The notes under the pieces were generated by a model, which saw only the letters and a program-made list of their open reading frames with translations, searched no databases and was not told where the DNA came from. This document shows positions 19,599 through 28,274 of a stretch of DNA of 64,000 nucleotides, piece after piece. Each line of letters starts with the position of its first letter. Positions within the stretch are counted from its first letter, which is position 1. The stretch is from Herbaspirillum sp. ASV7 (GTDB lineage Bacteria > Pseudomonadota > Gammaproteobacteria > Burkholderiales > Burkholderiaceae_D), in contig NZ_JAELUH010000014.1 in NCBI RefSeq assembly GCF_016429215.1, forward strand, positions 16,111 to 80,110, read 5' to 3'. Made by a program: the position numbers and the translations under genes.

Positions 19599-21188
19599 TT
19601 ATTTTGCGCCGTTGCCATTGTTGCTGCTGCCAGAGCTACCCGTGCCACCATTGCCGGCAGCCTCGCGCTGACGACGCAGCTCCATCATCTTCTGGCGGCG
19701 CTGGTCTTCGGGCAGCTTCTTGATCTCTTCGCCGAATTCGCCGGCGTCGATGCGCTTGTTGATCTCGGCCCAGCGCTTCTGGCGCTCTTCGTCGCTCAGG
19801 CCGGCCTGGCCACCTTGCCCGGCCGTGGCACCCGCAGCACCGCCCTGCCCTTGTCCCTGGCCGCGCTTGCCATGGCGGCGCGCGTCCGGGTTCTCGGTGG
19901 TGAGCTTGGTGGCCGGATCATCGGCACCGCCACGGGTGACGGCTTCGACCTTGGCGCCTTCGCGCAGGCGGTCCAGGCCATCGATGACCACGGTCTCGCC
20001 CACGGCCACACCGTCGGTGATGACGGTCAGGTCATCCTGCACCGGACCGGTCTTGATGTTGCGCACAGTGACGGTGTTGTCCTGCTTGACCACATAGACG
20101 AACAGGCCCTTGGCGCCACGCTGGATGGCCGCCGTCGGGATGACGGTAGCGCCCTCTTCGGTATTGAGCTGCAGGCGCACATTGACGAACTGGCTGGGGA
20201 AGAGCGCGTAGTCGGTATTGGGGAACTGGGCCTTGAGCTTGACCGTGCCGGTGGTGGAATCCACCACGTTGTCGATGGTCAGCAGTACGCCGTCGGCCAG
20301 TTTCTTCTTCTGTTCGCGGTCCCAGGCCTGGGCCGGCAGCTTGCGTCCGGTCTGCAGCTGGCGCAGCACGGCCGGGATATTGTCTTCGGGGATGCTGAAG
20401 ATGGCGGTGATAGGCTGCAGCTGGGTGATGATGACCAGGCCATTGGTATCGCTGGTGGTGACGTTGTTGCCCACGTCAGCCTGGCGCAAGCCCAGGCGGC
20501 CACTGATGGGCGCCGTCACGCGGGTGAACGAGAGCTGCAGGCGTGCGCTGGCCACCGAACCTTCGTCGGCCTTGACCGTGCCTTCGTACTGCTTGACCAG
20601 TGCCGCCTGGGTATCGACCTGCTGGCTGGCGATGGAGTCCTGGGCCAGCAGGGTCTGGTAGCGCTTCAGGTCGAGCCGGGCCGAGGCCAGCAAGGCGCGG
20701 TCACGCGCAAGCTGGCCTTCGGCCTGGGTCAGCGCTGCCTGCAGGGCACGCGGATCGATCTCGGCCAGCAGGTCGCCGGCCTTGACGACCTGGCCTTCCT
20801 TGTAATTCAGCTTCTGCAATTGGCCATCCACGCGCACACGCACCGTGGCCGTGGCTGTCGGGGTCACGGCACCGAGGCCGTTGAGGTAGACGTCGACGTT
20901 CTGCACCCGCGCCTGGGCCACGCCCACCGGCATGGTCTGGGCCCCGAAGGCGCCCGCACCGGGGCGTCGCGCACCGGGGCCACCCGGACCACCGGGCCCC
21001 GGACGTCCGCCCGGGCCACCCATGGCGGCGGCCTGCTCCTGTTCAGCCTTTTTCTTGGTCCAGTACTTGTAGCCGCCCCCGGCGGCCAGCACCGCCACCA
21101 GAACCCAGAACCACCAGCGCCGTAGCACGCTGCCCCGGGAAGTCGGATTGGAAGGAGAGTGCTGCCCGGGAGTTGGAGTATTTGTCAT
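19599..21188 (-). CDS. mdtA: RND efflux membrane-fusion (periplasmic adaptor) protein, MdtA/MuxA type
   Basis: This 529-residue adaptor has an N-terminal membrane anchor (VLRRWWFWVLVAVLAAGGGYKYW, about residues 20-42), then a Gly/Pro-rich linker. A biotinyl-lipoyl hairpin begins near VRVRVDGQLQKLNYKEGQVVKAGDLLAEIDP, followed by beta-barrel and membrane-proximal domains. The last about 110 residues (after ATKLTTENPD) are Gly/Gln/Arg-rich and low-complexity, longer than in E. coli MdtA. Start MTNTPTPG at 21188 is used because upstream in-frame sequence lacks a signal or RBS. It is first in the mdtA-mdtB-mdtC-channel operon. Confidence 0.93.
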   Translation of the reverse strand: MTNTPTPGQHSPSNPTSRGSVLRRWWFWVLVAVLAAGGGYKYWTKKKAEQEQAAAMGGPGGRPGPGGPGGPGARRPGAGAFGAQTMPVGVAQARVQNVDVYLNGLGAVTPTATATVRVRVDGQLQKLNYKEGQVVKAGDLLAEIDPRALQAALTQAEGQLARDRALLASARLDLKRYQTLLAQDSIASQQVDTQAALVKQYEGTVKADEGSVASARLQLSFTRVTAPISGRLGLRQADVGNNVTTSDTNGLVIITQLQPITAIFSIPEDNIPAVLRQLQTGRKLPAQAWDREQKKKLADGVLLTIDNVVDSTTGTVKLKAQFPNTDYALFPSQFVNVRLQLNTEEGATVIPTAAIQRGAKGLFVYVVKQDNTVTVRNIKTGPVQDDLTVITDGVAVGETVVIDGLDRLREGAKVEAVTRGGADDPATKLTTENPDARRHGKRGQGQGQGGAAGATAGQGGQAGLSDEERQKRWAEINKRIDAGEFGEEIKKLPEDQRRQKMMELRRQREAAGNGGTGSSGSSNNGNGAK

Positions 21189-21584
21189 GTCAGGAAAAAC
21201 CAAGGAACCAATCACGTGGACAGGCCGATGCCGGCCCTGCCGATCAATAAGACGACGCCTCTGCAATACGTCTTGTCCGTTTCCGCCCGGGCCGTCATTG
21301 GCGCTGTCATTGGGATACCGGGCGCAAGCGCAGGAGCGCAAACGCGAAAGCATACGGGAAGGCGGCCTTTACTGCCGGCCGCCCTCCGCTATTGTCTCTG
21401 AAAACCATTACAAGCTTGCAACAACGCCATCGCGGTATTCCAGGTTGGCTGGCAGTGTACCCAGCTCTTTGGCGAGGTGCCAACAAAAACAGCCTTGCGC
21501 GGTCAACGCAGGGCTGTCTCGGAAAGCTGCGCCGGCAAGGATACCGGCGCAGCGGTGCTGCCTGGCCGCTTACTGAGTGGCCAC
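21189..21584. other. Intergenic region upstream of mdtA
   Basis: This is 396 bp without a credible gene. It contains the terminator of the Spy-like gene (21482-21516) and must contain the leftward mdtA promoter. I see no convincing -35/-10 pair. Confidence 0.6.
21482..21516 (-). terminator. Intrinsic terminator after the Spy-like gene
   Basis: On the minus strand a CAGCCCTGCG...CGCAAGGCTG stem (9 of 10 pairs) is followed by TTTTTGTT. It lies about 70 bp past the stop of the Spy-like gene and separates it from mdtA. Confidence 0.75.
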
Positions 21585-22121
21585 TTACTGAGCGTGGGCC
21601 GGGGCCGCATCAGGTGCGGGCTTGCCACCGTGCGGGGGACCCTTGTGCTCGCCATGGCGCATATGCTCCCAGCGATGACGCTCCATCTTGGCGAATTCGG
21701 CGTCGAAGGTCTTTTGCTGTTCCGGCGACAGGGTCGCGTAGAATTCCTTGGTGGCTGCCACGCGCTGCTCGGCGAAGGCTTCGCGCTTGCGCATCAGGTC
21801 CAGCTTCTTGTCCAGGCGCTCCGGGGTGGACAGCTTGGCCCACTCATCCTTGCTGGGACGGGCGGCCGGATCCATCGGGGTCGGACGGGTCTTGTCAAGG
21901 AAGAGCTTCCAGGCGGCTTCCTGGGAGGCGGTGATCTTGAGCTTGTCGTGCAGCTCGGCCTGGTGCTTGGCGCGCATCTGCTCGAACTTGGCCATCTGCT
22001 CGGCACTGGGAGCGTGGCCTTGCGGGCCGCCCGGCGGCATCTGGGCCATGGCGGCCACGGTCACGGCGGTCAGGCTCACGGCGGCGATGCCTGCCAGGAT
22101 GCGGGTCTTGAATTTCAACAT
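21585..22121 (-). CDS. Spy/CpxP-family periplasmic stress protein
   Basis: This 178-residue exported protein has a signal peptide ending near AAMA-QMPPGG. The mature part is helical and highly charged, with an LTxxQ-like motif in ATLSPEQQKTFDAEF and a related segment earlier (LKITASQEAAWKLF). The C-terminus is His-rich (ERHRWEHMRHGEHKGPPHGG). Spy and CpxP are ATP-independent periplasmic chaperones induced by envelope stress. Here the gene sits between a two-component system and an Mdt-type pump, matching the Bae regulon logic of E. coli (spy and mdtABC under BaeSR). That regulatory link is inference. Confidence 0.85.
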   Translation of the reverse strand: MLKFKTRILAGIAAVSLTAVTVAAMAQMPPGGPQGHAPSAEQMAKFEQMRAKHQAELHDKLKITASQEAAWKLFLDKTRPTPMDPAARPSKDEWAKLSTPERLDKKLDLMRKREAFAEQRVAATKEFYATLSPEQQKTFDAEFAKMERHRWEHMRHGEHKGPPHGGKPAPDAAPAHAQ

Positions 22122-22226
22122 GTGATGCTCCTTTCGTTTGGTGCTGTCTGCACAGCGATGTGCTGTCTTTGCACGGTTCCCATTAAACCGGCCGCGTGTA
22201 TCACCAGTTTTTCCCCTGTGGCGTCA

Positions 22227-22306
22227 TTTGTATCGTTTTGTATATTCAGAAGCCTGGCGGGTATCGTTTTATTTCTTTCCCCCGGCTTGTTAAGCCCCGA
22301 TACAAA
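22227..22306. promoter_or_regulatory. Repeated GTATCG elements in the divergent spy-like/regulator promoter region
   Basis: GTATCGTTTT occurs at 22230 and again at 22261, exactly 31 bp (about three helical turns) apart. CGATACAAA at 22298-22306 is the inverted form of TTTGTATCG at 22227-22235. Direct repeats at helical spacing are typical binding sites of OmpR-family regulators, one of which is encoded 40 bp away. Confidence 0.5.
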
Positions 22307-22347
22307 TCGCTCCTGCACGCGCGGACAAGTTCGGCATAATGCGACTC

Positions 22348-23085
22348 ATGGATACAACTACTCACATCCTCGTGGTCGATGATGACCGCGACATCCGCAC
22401 CCTGCTGGCCGAATACCTGGACAGCAACGGCCTGCGCACCCTGACGGCCACCAATGGCGTGGAGATGCGACGGGTCCTGGAGGAATCCCGGGTCGACCTG
22501 ATCGTGCTGGACCTGACCCTGCCCGGCGAAGACGGCCTGACCCTGTGCCGCACCCTGCGCGCCACCTCCAGCGTGCCGGTCATCATGCTGACGGCACGCG
22601 GCGAGCCGCTGGACCGCATCCTGGGCCTGGAGATGGGTGCCGACGACTACCTGGCCAAGCCCTTCGAACCGCGCGAACTGTTTGCCCGCATCCGCAGCGT
22701 CCTGCGCCGTACCCAGGCACTGCCGCCCAACATGGCGCAGCCGGATGTCGCCGCCATGCGCTTTGCCGGCTGGACCCTGGACCTGACCGCACGCCACCTG
22801 GTCAGCAAGGACGGCGTGGTGGTGGCGCTCTCGGGCGCCGAATTCCGCCTGCTCAAGGTCTTTCTCGATCATCCCAATCGGGTACTCAACCGCGACCAGT
22901 TGCTGGAACTGACCCAGGGCCGCGAGTCCGATCCCTTCGACCGTTCGGTCGACATCCAGATCAGCCGCCTGCGCCAGAAGCTGGGTGACGACGCCCGCAC
23001 GCCCACCATCATCAAGACGGTGCGCAGCGAAGGCTACGTGCTGGCCACCACCGTCAGCACCGAGAGCGCGGGCCGCCCGACATGA
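22348..23085 (+). CDS. OmpR-family response regulator
   Basis: The receiver domain occupies residues 1 to about 120, with the acidic pocket DDD (11-13), phospho-acceptor D55 in VLDLTLPG and the conserved lysine in DDYLAKPFEP. The C-terminal winged-helix DNA-binding domain runs to RSEGYVLATT. The start at MDTTTHILVV is preferred; an ATG 9 bp upstream is also possible and neither has a clear SD. The kinase gene begins inside its stop codon (ATGA), so the two are translationally coupled. Probable targets are the divergent spy-like gene and the downstream mdt pump. Confidence 0.93.
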   Translation: MDTTTHILVVDDDRDIRTLLAEYLDSNGLRTLTATNGVEMRRVLEESRVDLIVLDLTLPGEDGLTLCRTLRATSSVPVIMLTARGEPLDRILGLEMGADDYLAKPFEPRELFARIRSVLRRTQALPPNMAQPDVAAMRFAGWTLDLTARHLVSKDGVVVALSGAEFRLLKVFLDHPNRVLNRDQLLELTQGRESDPFDRSVDIQISRLRQKLGDDARTPTIIKTVRSEGYVLATTVSTESAGRPT

Positions 23086-24476
23086 GGGATTTCCTGGGCT
23101 CCATCGGCAACCGCATCTTCGTGCTGCTGCTGGCCGGCATTGCCGTGTCCATCCTCGCCACCACCTGGCTGGCCGGCAACGAGCGGCGCAGCAGCCTGCG
23201 CGAACTGCGCCTGCAGCACCTGGCCGACCGGATCGAGCAGATCGTGCAGGCAGTGGACGATATCCCGCCGGAGCAGCGCCCCATCGTCTTGCAGGCAGCG
23301 AGCAATTTCGGCTTCGAGGCGCGCATGGTGGAGGACATGAATGACGCCGTCGGCACCAACACCAGTACCGGTCCGCTGATCGACATGCTGCAGGCGCGCC
23401 TGGGGGAAGACCGCAAGGTCGCCGTACAGCGCGAGACCGAATGCCCGCCCCTGCGTCGTGAGGGCCATGACGATGACCACGGATCGCGCCGCGAAACCTG
23501 TCGGGTCATCTATGTCAGCCTGCACGACCAGGCCCTGATGCGCCTGCGCCTGCACCAGCCGGGCGAGCCGCCGGCGCTGCGTGGACGCGGTGGTCCGGGA
23601 GGGCCCGGCGGCCTGTTCGGGCCGCAATACCTCATCCTGTTCCTGGCCTTGATCGCCCTGCTGGCCTGGCTGGTGGCGCGCATGGCGACCCGCCCCATCC
23701 GCCAGCTGGCCCAGGCCGCCTCGCGCCTGGGCAGCGATATCGACCACGCACCGCTGGCCGAGACCGGCCCTACCGAGATCCGCCAGGCGGCCCACGCCTT
23801 CAATGCCATGCAGGGGCGTATCCGCCGCCAGATCCAGCATCGCACGCATATGCTGGCGGCCATCACGCATGACCTGCAGACGCCGCTGACGCGCATGCGC
23901 CTGCGCCTGGAGAAGGTGACCGATGCCGAGCTGCAGCAAAAGCTCATCGATGACCTGGGGGTGATGCACGGCATGGTGCGTGAGGGCCTGGAGCTGGCCC
24001 GCAGCATGGATTCGTCGGAAAAGATCCAGGCCCTGGATATCGACTCCCTGCTCGACAGCGTCTGCGCCGACGCCGCCGATGCCGGCCAGGACGTCACCCT
24101 GGAAGGCAGCACGCGCGCCTTCGTCATGGCCCAGCCGGGGGCATTGCGGCGCTGCCTGACCAACCTGATCGACAATGCCTGCAAGTATGGCCAGCTGGCG
24201 CGGGTGAGCATCGCGCTGGAACAGCAGAAGATCCTCATCCGCATCCGCGATCAGGGGCCGGGCATTCCCGAAGATGCGCTGGAAGCGGTCTTCGAGCCCT
24301 TCTACCGCCTGGAGGCCTCGCGTTCGCGTGATACCGGCGGTACCGGCCTGGGATTGACGATTGCCCTTAACATCGTCGAGAACCACCACGGCCACCTGCG
24401 CCTGCGCAACCTGGCCGAGGGCGGGCTGGAAGTGGCGCTGGAGTTGCCGCAGATGTCGCCGGCCAAGTCACGCTGA
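23082..24476 (+). CDS. EnvZ-type sensor histidine kinase
   Basis: This 464-residue kinase has membrane helix 1 at about residues 10-30, a periplasmic sensor of about 150 residues and helix 2 at LILFLALIALLAWLVARM. A HAMP domain follows, then a dimerisation/phosphotransfer domain with the acceptor histidine in ITHDLQTPLTRM (about residue 263) and an ATPase domain (N-box NLIDNACKYG, G1 DQGPGIP, G2 GGTGLGL). The periplasmic part contains a His/Asp cluster (EGHDDDHGS) and ends in a Gly/Pro-rich segment before helix 2, suggesting metal or cation sensing. A terminator follows at once. Confidence 0.93.
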   Translation: MRDFLGSIGNRIFVLLLAGIAVSILATTWLAGNERRSSLRELRLQHLADRIEQIVQAVDDIPPEQRPIVLQAASNFGFEARMVEDMNDAVGTNTSTGPLIDMLQARLGEDRKVAVQRETECPPLRREGHDDDHGSRRETCRVIYVSLHDQALMRLRLHQPGEPPALRGRGGPGGPGGLFGPQYLILFLALIALLAWLVARMATRPIRQLAQAASRLGSDIDHAPLAETGPTEIRQAAHAFNAMQGRIRRQIQHRTHMLAAITHDLQTPLTRMRLRLEKVTDAELQQKLIDDLGVMHGMVREGLELARSMDSSEKIQALDIDSLLDSVCADAADAGQDVTLEGSTRAFVMAQPGALRRCLTNLIDNACKYGQLARVSIALEQQKILIRIRDQGPGIPEDALEAVFEPFYRLEASRSRDTGGTGLGLTIALNIVENHHGHLRLRNLAEGGLEVALELPQMSPAKSR

Positions 24477-24486
24477 AACGACACAA

Positions 24487-24528
24487 AAAAACCGCCGCCT
24501 CCCTGATAGGACGCGGCGGTTTCTCTTG
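24487..24528. terminator. Bidirectional intrinsic terminator between the kinase gene and trpS
   Basis: AAACCGCCGC (24488-24498 region) pairs with GCGGCGGTTT (24513-24522), with a loop of about 14 nt. A-rich sequence lies to the left and T-rich to the right, so it can serve the rightward kinase gene and the leftward trpS gene, whose stops face each other. Confidence 0.85.
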
Positions 24529-24541
24529 ATGGGTGCAGACT

Positions 24542-25600
24542 TCAGCCGAAGTAGTTCAGGCCCAGTGCCGCATTGACCTCGGCCATGGTCTGCGCCGCCA
24601 CGGCGCTGGCGCGCTCGGTGCCGCGCTTGAGGATGGCGAGCACTTCGCCGCGGTCCTTGGCGAATTCCTCGCGACGGGTGCGGATGGGTTCCAGCAGTTC
24701 CTGCAGGATGCCTTCCAGGCGGCGCTTGACGACGCTGTCGCCCAGGCCGCCACGGGTGTAATGGGCCTTCAGTTCGGCCACGGCGTCGCGGTCGGGGTCG
24801 AAGGCATCCAGGAAGGTGAAGACCACATTGCCCTCGACCTGGCCCGGATCGTCCACGCGCAGGTGGTTGGGATCGGTGTACATGCGGTGCACGGCCTGCT
24901 TGATCTCGGCGGGCGTGGCGCCCAGGGCGATGGAATTGCCCAGCGACTTGCTCATCTTGGCCTTGCCATCGATGCCCGGCAGGCGGCCGGTCTCGGACAG
25001 CACTTCCTTGCACTCCACCAGCACTTCGCGATCCACGGTGGCGTTGAATTTGCGCACCAGTTCATTGGTCTGTTCGATCATGGGCAACTGGTCGCTGCCC
25101 ACCGGCACCAGTTGGCCCTTGAAGGCGGTGATATCGGCGGCCTGGCTGACCGGATAGGTCAGGAAACCGGCCGGGATGTCGCGTTCGAAGCCGCGCAGGC
25201 GGATCTCTTCCTTGATGGTCGGGTTGCGCTCCAGGCGCGACACCGTCACCAGGTTCAGCAACACCATCGACAGCTCATACAGCTCGCGCACCTGGGACTG
25301 GATGAAGATGGTCGACTTCTCGGGATCGATGCCGACCGCCAGGTAGTCCAGCGCCACTTCGAGCACGTTGTCGGTGACCTTCTGGTGGCGACCGACGTTG
25401 TCGGTCATGGCTTGTGTGTCGGCCAGGAGCAGGAACTGCCGCGAGGTCTCCTGCAGCGCCACGCGCGACTTGAGGGATCCGATGTAGTGCCCCAGGTGCA
25501 GCGGGCCGGTAGGACGGTCGCCTGTCAGGACGACGGGCAAGGCCGAGGAAGCTGGGGAAGCGGTGCTGCTGGAGGCGGAGCTAGTGGCGTTCGAAGACAT
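24542..25600 (-). CDS. trpS: Tryptophanyl-tRNA synthetase
   Basis: This 352-residue class Ic synthetase charges tRNA-Trp in the cytoplasm. The HIGH-type signature is HLGHY at residues 35-39 and the second signature is KMSKS at 215-219. The catalytic core and the anticodon-binding C-terminus (ending ALGLNYFG) are complete. The first 20 residues are a Ser/Ala/Thr-rich extension absent from short bacterial TrpS. The start is placed at MSSNATSS because AGGA lies 6 bp upstream of it; an ATG two codons earlier would have the SD directly abutting. Confidence 0.96.
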   Translation of the reverse strand: MSSNATSSASSSTASPASSALPVVLTGDRPTGPLHLGHYIGSLKSRVALQETSRQFLLLADTQAMTDNVGRHQKVTDNVLEVALDYLAVGIDPEKSTIFIQSQVRELYELSMVLLNLVTVSRLERNPTIKEEIRLRGFERDIPAGFLTYPVSQAADITAFKGQLVPVGSDQLPMIEQTNELVRKFNATVDREVLVECKEVLSETGRLPGIDGKAKMSKSLGNSIALGATPAEIKQAVHRMYTDPNHLRVDDPGQVEGNVVFTFLDAFDPDRDAVAELKAHYTRGGLGDSVVKRRLEGILQELLEPIRTRREEFAKDRGEVLAILKRGTERASAVAAQTMAEVNAALGLNYFG

Positions 25601-25822
25601 GGTCATTCCTGATCGTTAATCTGTCTGGAATGCTGCCGGTCCGAAGCAGGAAAAACAATGCCACCGGAACCGGCGGCATCACATGGTCAAGCTGTGTGAA
25701 AACGGGCCGCCTCGTTCAGGCGCGCCACCAATGCTGGGTTTTCGCAAGTTGATTGGGCAAAAGCATGGGGCGCAGTATAGCACCACGCGGCCCGGATGTT
25801 GCGACGCACCGGACATTTAAGA

Positions 25823-25850
25823 CAATAAAAAACCGCATCCGGAGATGCGG
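25823..25850 (-). terminator. Intrinsic terminator of the small envelope-protein pair
   Basis: On the minus strand CCGCATC-tccg-GATGCGG is followed by TTTTTTATT, about 25 bp past the stop of the glycine-zipper lipoprotein gene. This is a textbook intrinsic terminator. Confidence 0.88.
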
Positions 25851-25873
25851 TCCCTGCTCGCCCTGGCGCGGTC

Positions 25874-26446
25874 TCAGTAGGCGCCCGGCGGCGGGCCGTA
25901 GTACGCCGGTGCCGGGCCATAGTAACCGGGCGGCGGAGGCGGCGGCGCGTCGTAATAGTAGTAACGGCGCGGATGATAGGTATAGACCGTGGTGGTCTGG
26001 ACCGGCTGCTGGACCTGATTACCCTTGCTGTACATGCACTGGGTATAGGTCATGTCGTAGCGCTGCTGCATCGAGTAATTGCCCCCGGCGGCGGCATTGC
26101 TGCCGGCGGCACTGCCCACCAGCAGGCCACCGCCCGCGCCGATGGCCGCGCCGGCACCGGCATTGCCCGAGGCTGCGCCGATGAGCGCACCGGCCACCGC
26201 ACCCACGGCGGTACCCACGGCGGCGCTGTTGGCGGCATTGTTCTGGGTCTGGGCGGCCTGGCCGCCGATGGCATCCTGGGCGTACTGCTGGCATTGCTGC
26301 TGGTCGGCCCGGAACTGTTCGTAGGTCTTGTCCTTGCCCGGCATGGCCATCACCGACGGCCCGGTCGGCACGCTCACGCAGCCGCCCAGCGCCAGCATGG
26401 CGCCCACGGCAGTGACGGTGGCGGCAGTCTTGTAGATCGGTTTCAC
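25874..26446 (-). CDS. Glycine-zipper outer-membrane lipoprotein
   Basis: This 190-residue lipoprotein uses a GTG start supported by AAGGAAACAAC upstream. The signal peptide ends in a lipobox-like LGGC. Residues about 70-115 are Ala/Gly-rich with repeated GxxxG spacing (AVGAVAGALIGAASGNAG), a glycine-zipper of the Rick_17kDa/OmpA-associated type that inserts in or oligomerises at membranes. The C-terminal third is Tyr/Pro-rich and ends PPPGAY. It lies 67 bp after a second small exported Pro/Tyr-rich protein and shares its transcript and terminator. No enzymatic function is evident. Confidence 0.8.
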   Translation of the reverse strand: MKPIYKTAATVTAVGAMLALGGCVSVPTGPSVMAMPGKDKTYEQFRADQQQCQQYAQDAIGGQAAQTQNNAANSAAVGTAVGAVAGALIGAASGNAGAGAAIGAGGGLLVGSAAGSNAAAGGNYSMQQRYDMTYTQCMYSKGNQVQQPVQTTTVYTYHPRRYYYYDAPPPPPPGYYGPAPAYYGPPPGAY

Positions 26447-26513
26447 GTTGTTTCCTTTACGCCGCACGGCGCGGCATGGCGTTATGTACCTGTCATTACC
26501 TGCGCTGGCCCGC

Positions 26514-26843
26514 TTACTGCGGCGGCGGCCCGCCCGGCACGCTGGGCGCGGTATTGGGCACCACCTTCATCCAGGGGCTGGGGCAGCTTTGTACATACGG
26601 GTAATACGATCTGCTGTCCTGGCAGTAGTACCAGTAGTCCTGGCGCGGCTGCTCCACATACACCGGCGGCGGCACGCGCTCCACGTAGACCGGAGGCGGA
26701 TAGTAGACCGGGGGTGGCACCCAGATCGGCCCACCGATCACTACGCCACCGTAGAAGTGTCCATGCGCATAAGCCGATGCGCTAGCCACGAGGCCGGCCA
26801 CGGCCAGCATGCCGCAGAGGCTGATTGCCGCTAGTTTTTTCAT
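26514..26843 (-). CDS. Small exported proline/tyrosine-rich protein
   Basis: This 109-residue protein has a clear signal peptide (MKKLAAISLCGMLAVAGLVA, cleaved near AYA-HG). The mature part has tandem PPPVYVE/PPPVYYP-like units followed by a conserved-looking two-cysteine module (YWYYCQDSRSYYPYVQSC). Similar small envelope proteins are common in Burkholderiales and often sit next to glycine-zipper lipoproteins, as here. The function is unknown; the two cysteines may form a disulfide. Confidence 0.75.
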   Translation of the reverse strand: MKKLAAISLCGMLAVAGLVASASAYAHGHFYGGVVIGGPIWVPPPVYYPPPVYVERVPPPVYVEQPRQDYWYYCQDSRSYYPYVQSCPSPWMKVVPNTAPSVPGGPPPQ

Positions 26844-27314
26844 GTTATTGCCTTTGGGGGTGTCTCGAATTCCTGCCAGGAGGATGGCTTGCCGACTTCC
26901 CCGATCAGCCGGAAATCGTTTCCCGGCGCGGCTTGCAGGCCCCTCTGACGCATGAGGGCAATATACGCCGGGGCTGGTCTTAAATCTTGAGATGTTTCAA
27001 TTCGTAACCCTAATCAATATTGATATACATGGGGTTGAAAAGGCTTTGCAATCCGTTGGAAGCCCTGGTTTCCAGGCGACAAGATGTCAGCAGACGGCCG
27101 TACATAGGAAGACGATTAAGGTAACAAATACGCCAGTCACCGCAGTAAAACTTCGAGCCACGCGGACTTCTTTGCCGCCGAAAGACTTGGCTACTACCCC
27201 ACTCTCATAAGATCTGCCGATTTCCGCAGCAATCTTCTTACACAGCCGCGCCACATAGCGATCGCGCAGTGGATGTCCCCTAGCTCTGTCCGGCTTGGCA
27301 ACCTTCTTCCGACA
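26844..27314. other. Gap at the left edge of the low-GC island
   Basis: This is 471 bp without a supported gene. Base composition drops from about 26.99 kb onward. A TCAATATTGA palindrome lies near 27014-27023. A minus-strand frame (about 27087-27420, TTG start) ends in a hydrophobic stretch, but it overlaps the M23-like gene and has no RBS, so it is not called. Confidence 0.5.
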
Positions 27315-27842
27315 ATGATCATCACCTATCCTATTCAACTCCCTTACATAACCGGTAGCGAACAACGCGTCGTCCCCGACAGCATTTCCAACCGTAGCGA
27401 AATCCTCAGCGGTTCCTATCTAATGGGAAAAAATCGTTTCTGGCACGGCGGCATCCATATTCATCCATTGGGAAAAGACACGCCAATAGTCGCCATTGCT
27501 GATGGCGATCTCATTGCATACCGCTATGACGAAATCGATGAGACCGATGAATTCTTCAACAAGACATCCTGTTCGCGGAGCTTTGTTCTCCTCAAACATG
27601 AAGCAGAACTTGGGCAAACGGGACTGGGAGCCGCCAAATTGAGCTTTTACTCTCTCTACATGCATCTCCGCTCTTGGGGGGATGCCAAAAAAATTACGCC
27701 AAATGCAGTGAACTTCGTGCGGAAAATCATTCCCGAACGTCAGCAAGTCAAAAACGGGCAACCGGTCTACGACAAGCAAAAGCGTCCCGTGATGGAAAAG
27801 GCGCATGAAGAGATCATTGTGTTGAATTGCACTAAAAACTGA
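27315..27842 (+). pseudogene. 5' part of a peptidoglycan-hydrolase gene, M23 (LytM)-like domain, cut by an IS21-type end
   Basis: The 175 residues starting MIITYPIQLPYITGSEQ show an M23/LytM-like beta-sheet domain. The zinc-site region reads RFWHGGIHIHP, where classical M23 has HxGxD, so the acidic ligand is replaced. The second site is YSLYMHLRSWG, matching Y-x-H-L. The reading frame ends at a TGA formed by the first bases of an IS end (TGACCCAC at 27840), so the protein is truncated by insertion. The remaining host gene resumes past the IS remnant with GH19-like sequence. The combination suggests an interbacterial toxin or lysin that attacks both peptide and glycan bonds. There is no signal peptide. 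Confidence 0.65.
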
Positions 27843-28274
27843 CCCACTTTCCCCGGAAATTTGCATCCTAAGTTGACCCATGTTTAGACCACAATCCTGC
27901 TCATGACAGCGAGCAGGAGAACGGAGTGATAGACGTGGCCCTACTTGGAATCATTCGACGCTGGTACATCAGAGACCATATCTCAATCCGGGAAATCGCC
28001 CGCCGCCTGGACATCTCCCGCAATACGGTTCGCCGTTATATCCGGTCGGACGCGATCGAACCAGCATACCCAGCAAGGCATTCACCTAGCTCTCTTGATG
28101 AGTTTGCTCCCAGGCTCTCCGCTTGGCTGAGCGCTGAATCCGTTAAATCTCGCAAGCAACGAAGAACCCTGAAACAGATGTTCCTGGATCTGAGAGAACT
28201 GGGATATGAGGGGTCGTACGACCGTGTGGCCGCCTTTGGTAGACGGTGGAAGGTGGGTCAAATGGAGAGGGTCA
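27840..28274 (+). mobile_element. Internally deleted IS21-family element
   Basis: The left end reads TGACCCACTTTCCCCGG, with an internal TTGACCCATG repeat, as in IS21-type termini. The 5' part of istA follows. At 28246-28260, GTGGAAGGTGGGTCA matches the reverse complement of the left end at 13 of 15 positions, and another GGGTCA lies at 28269-28274. The element is therefore about 420-435 bp and lacks most of istA and all of istB. No clean target-site duplication is visible, so the right boundary is uncertain. Confidence 0.7.
27926..28252 (+). pseudogene. istA: istA fragment (N-terminal 109 residues of IS21-family transposase)
   Basis: GTG start with AGGAG SD. Residues 10-45 are the helix-turn-helix (IIRRWYIRDHISIREIARRL, then SRNTVRRYIR), followed by the SRKQRRTLKQMFLDLRELGY and GSYDRVAAFGRRWK segments typical of IstA N-termini. 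Homology stops at about residue 109, well before the DDE catalytic core. The frame then runs on through the IS right end into host GH19-like sequence, producing an accidental 239-codon chimeric frame. It cannot be an active transposase. Confidence 0.8.

Noticed and set aside
22122..22347. Riboswitch or small RNA in the AT-rich divergent region
   Set aside because: I see repeated hexamers but no stable conserved fold; the repeats are better explained as regulator sites.
27087..27420. Minus-strand frame ending in a hydrophobic stretch (TTG start)
   Set aside because: It overlaps the conserved start of the M23-like gene, has no RBS or ATG, and its N-terminal part is the mirror of the M23-like coding sequence.
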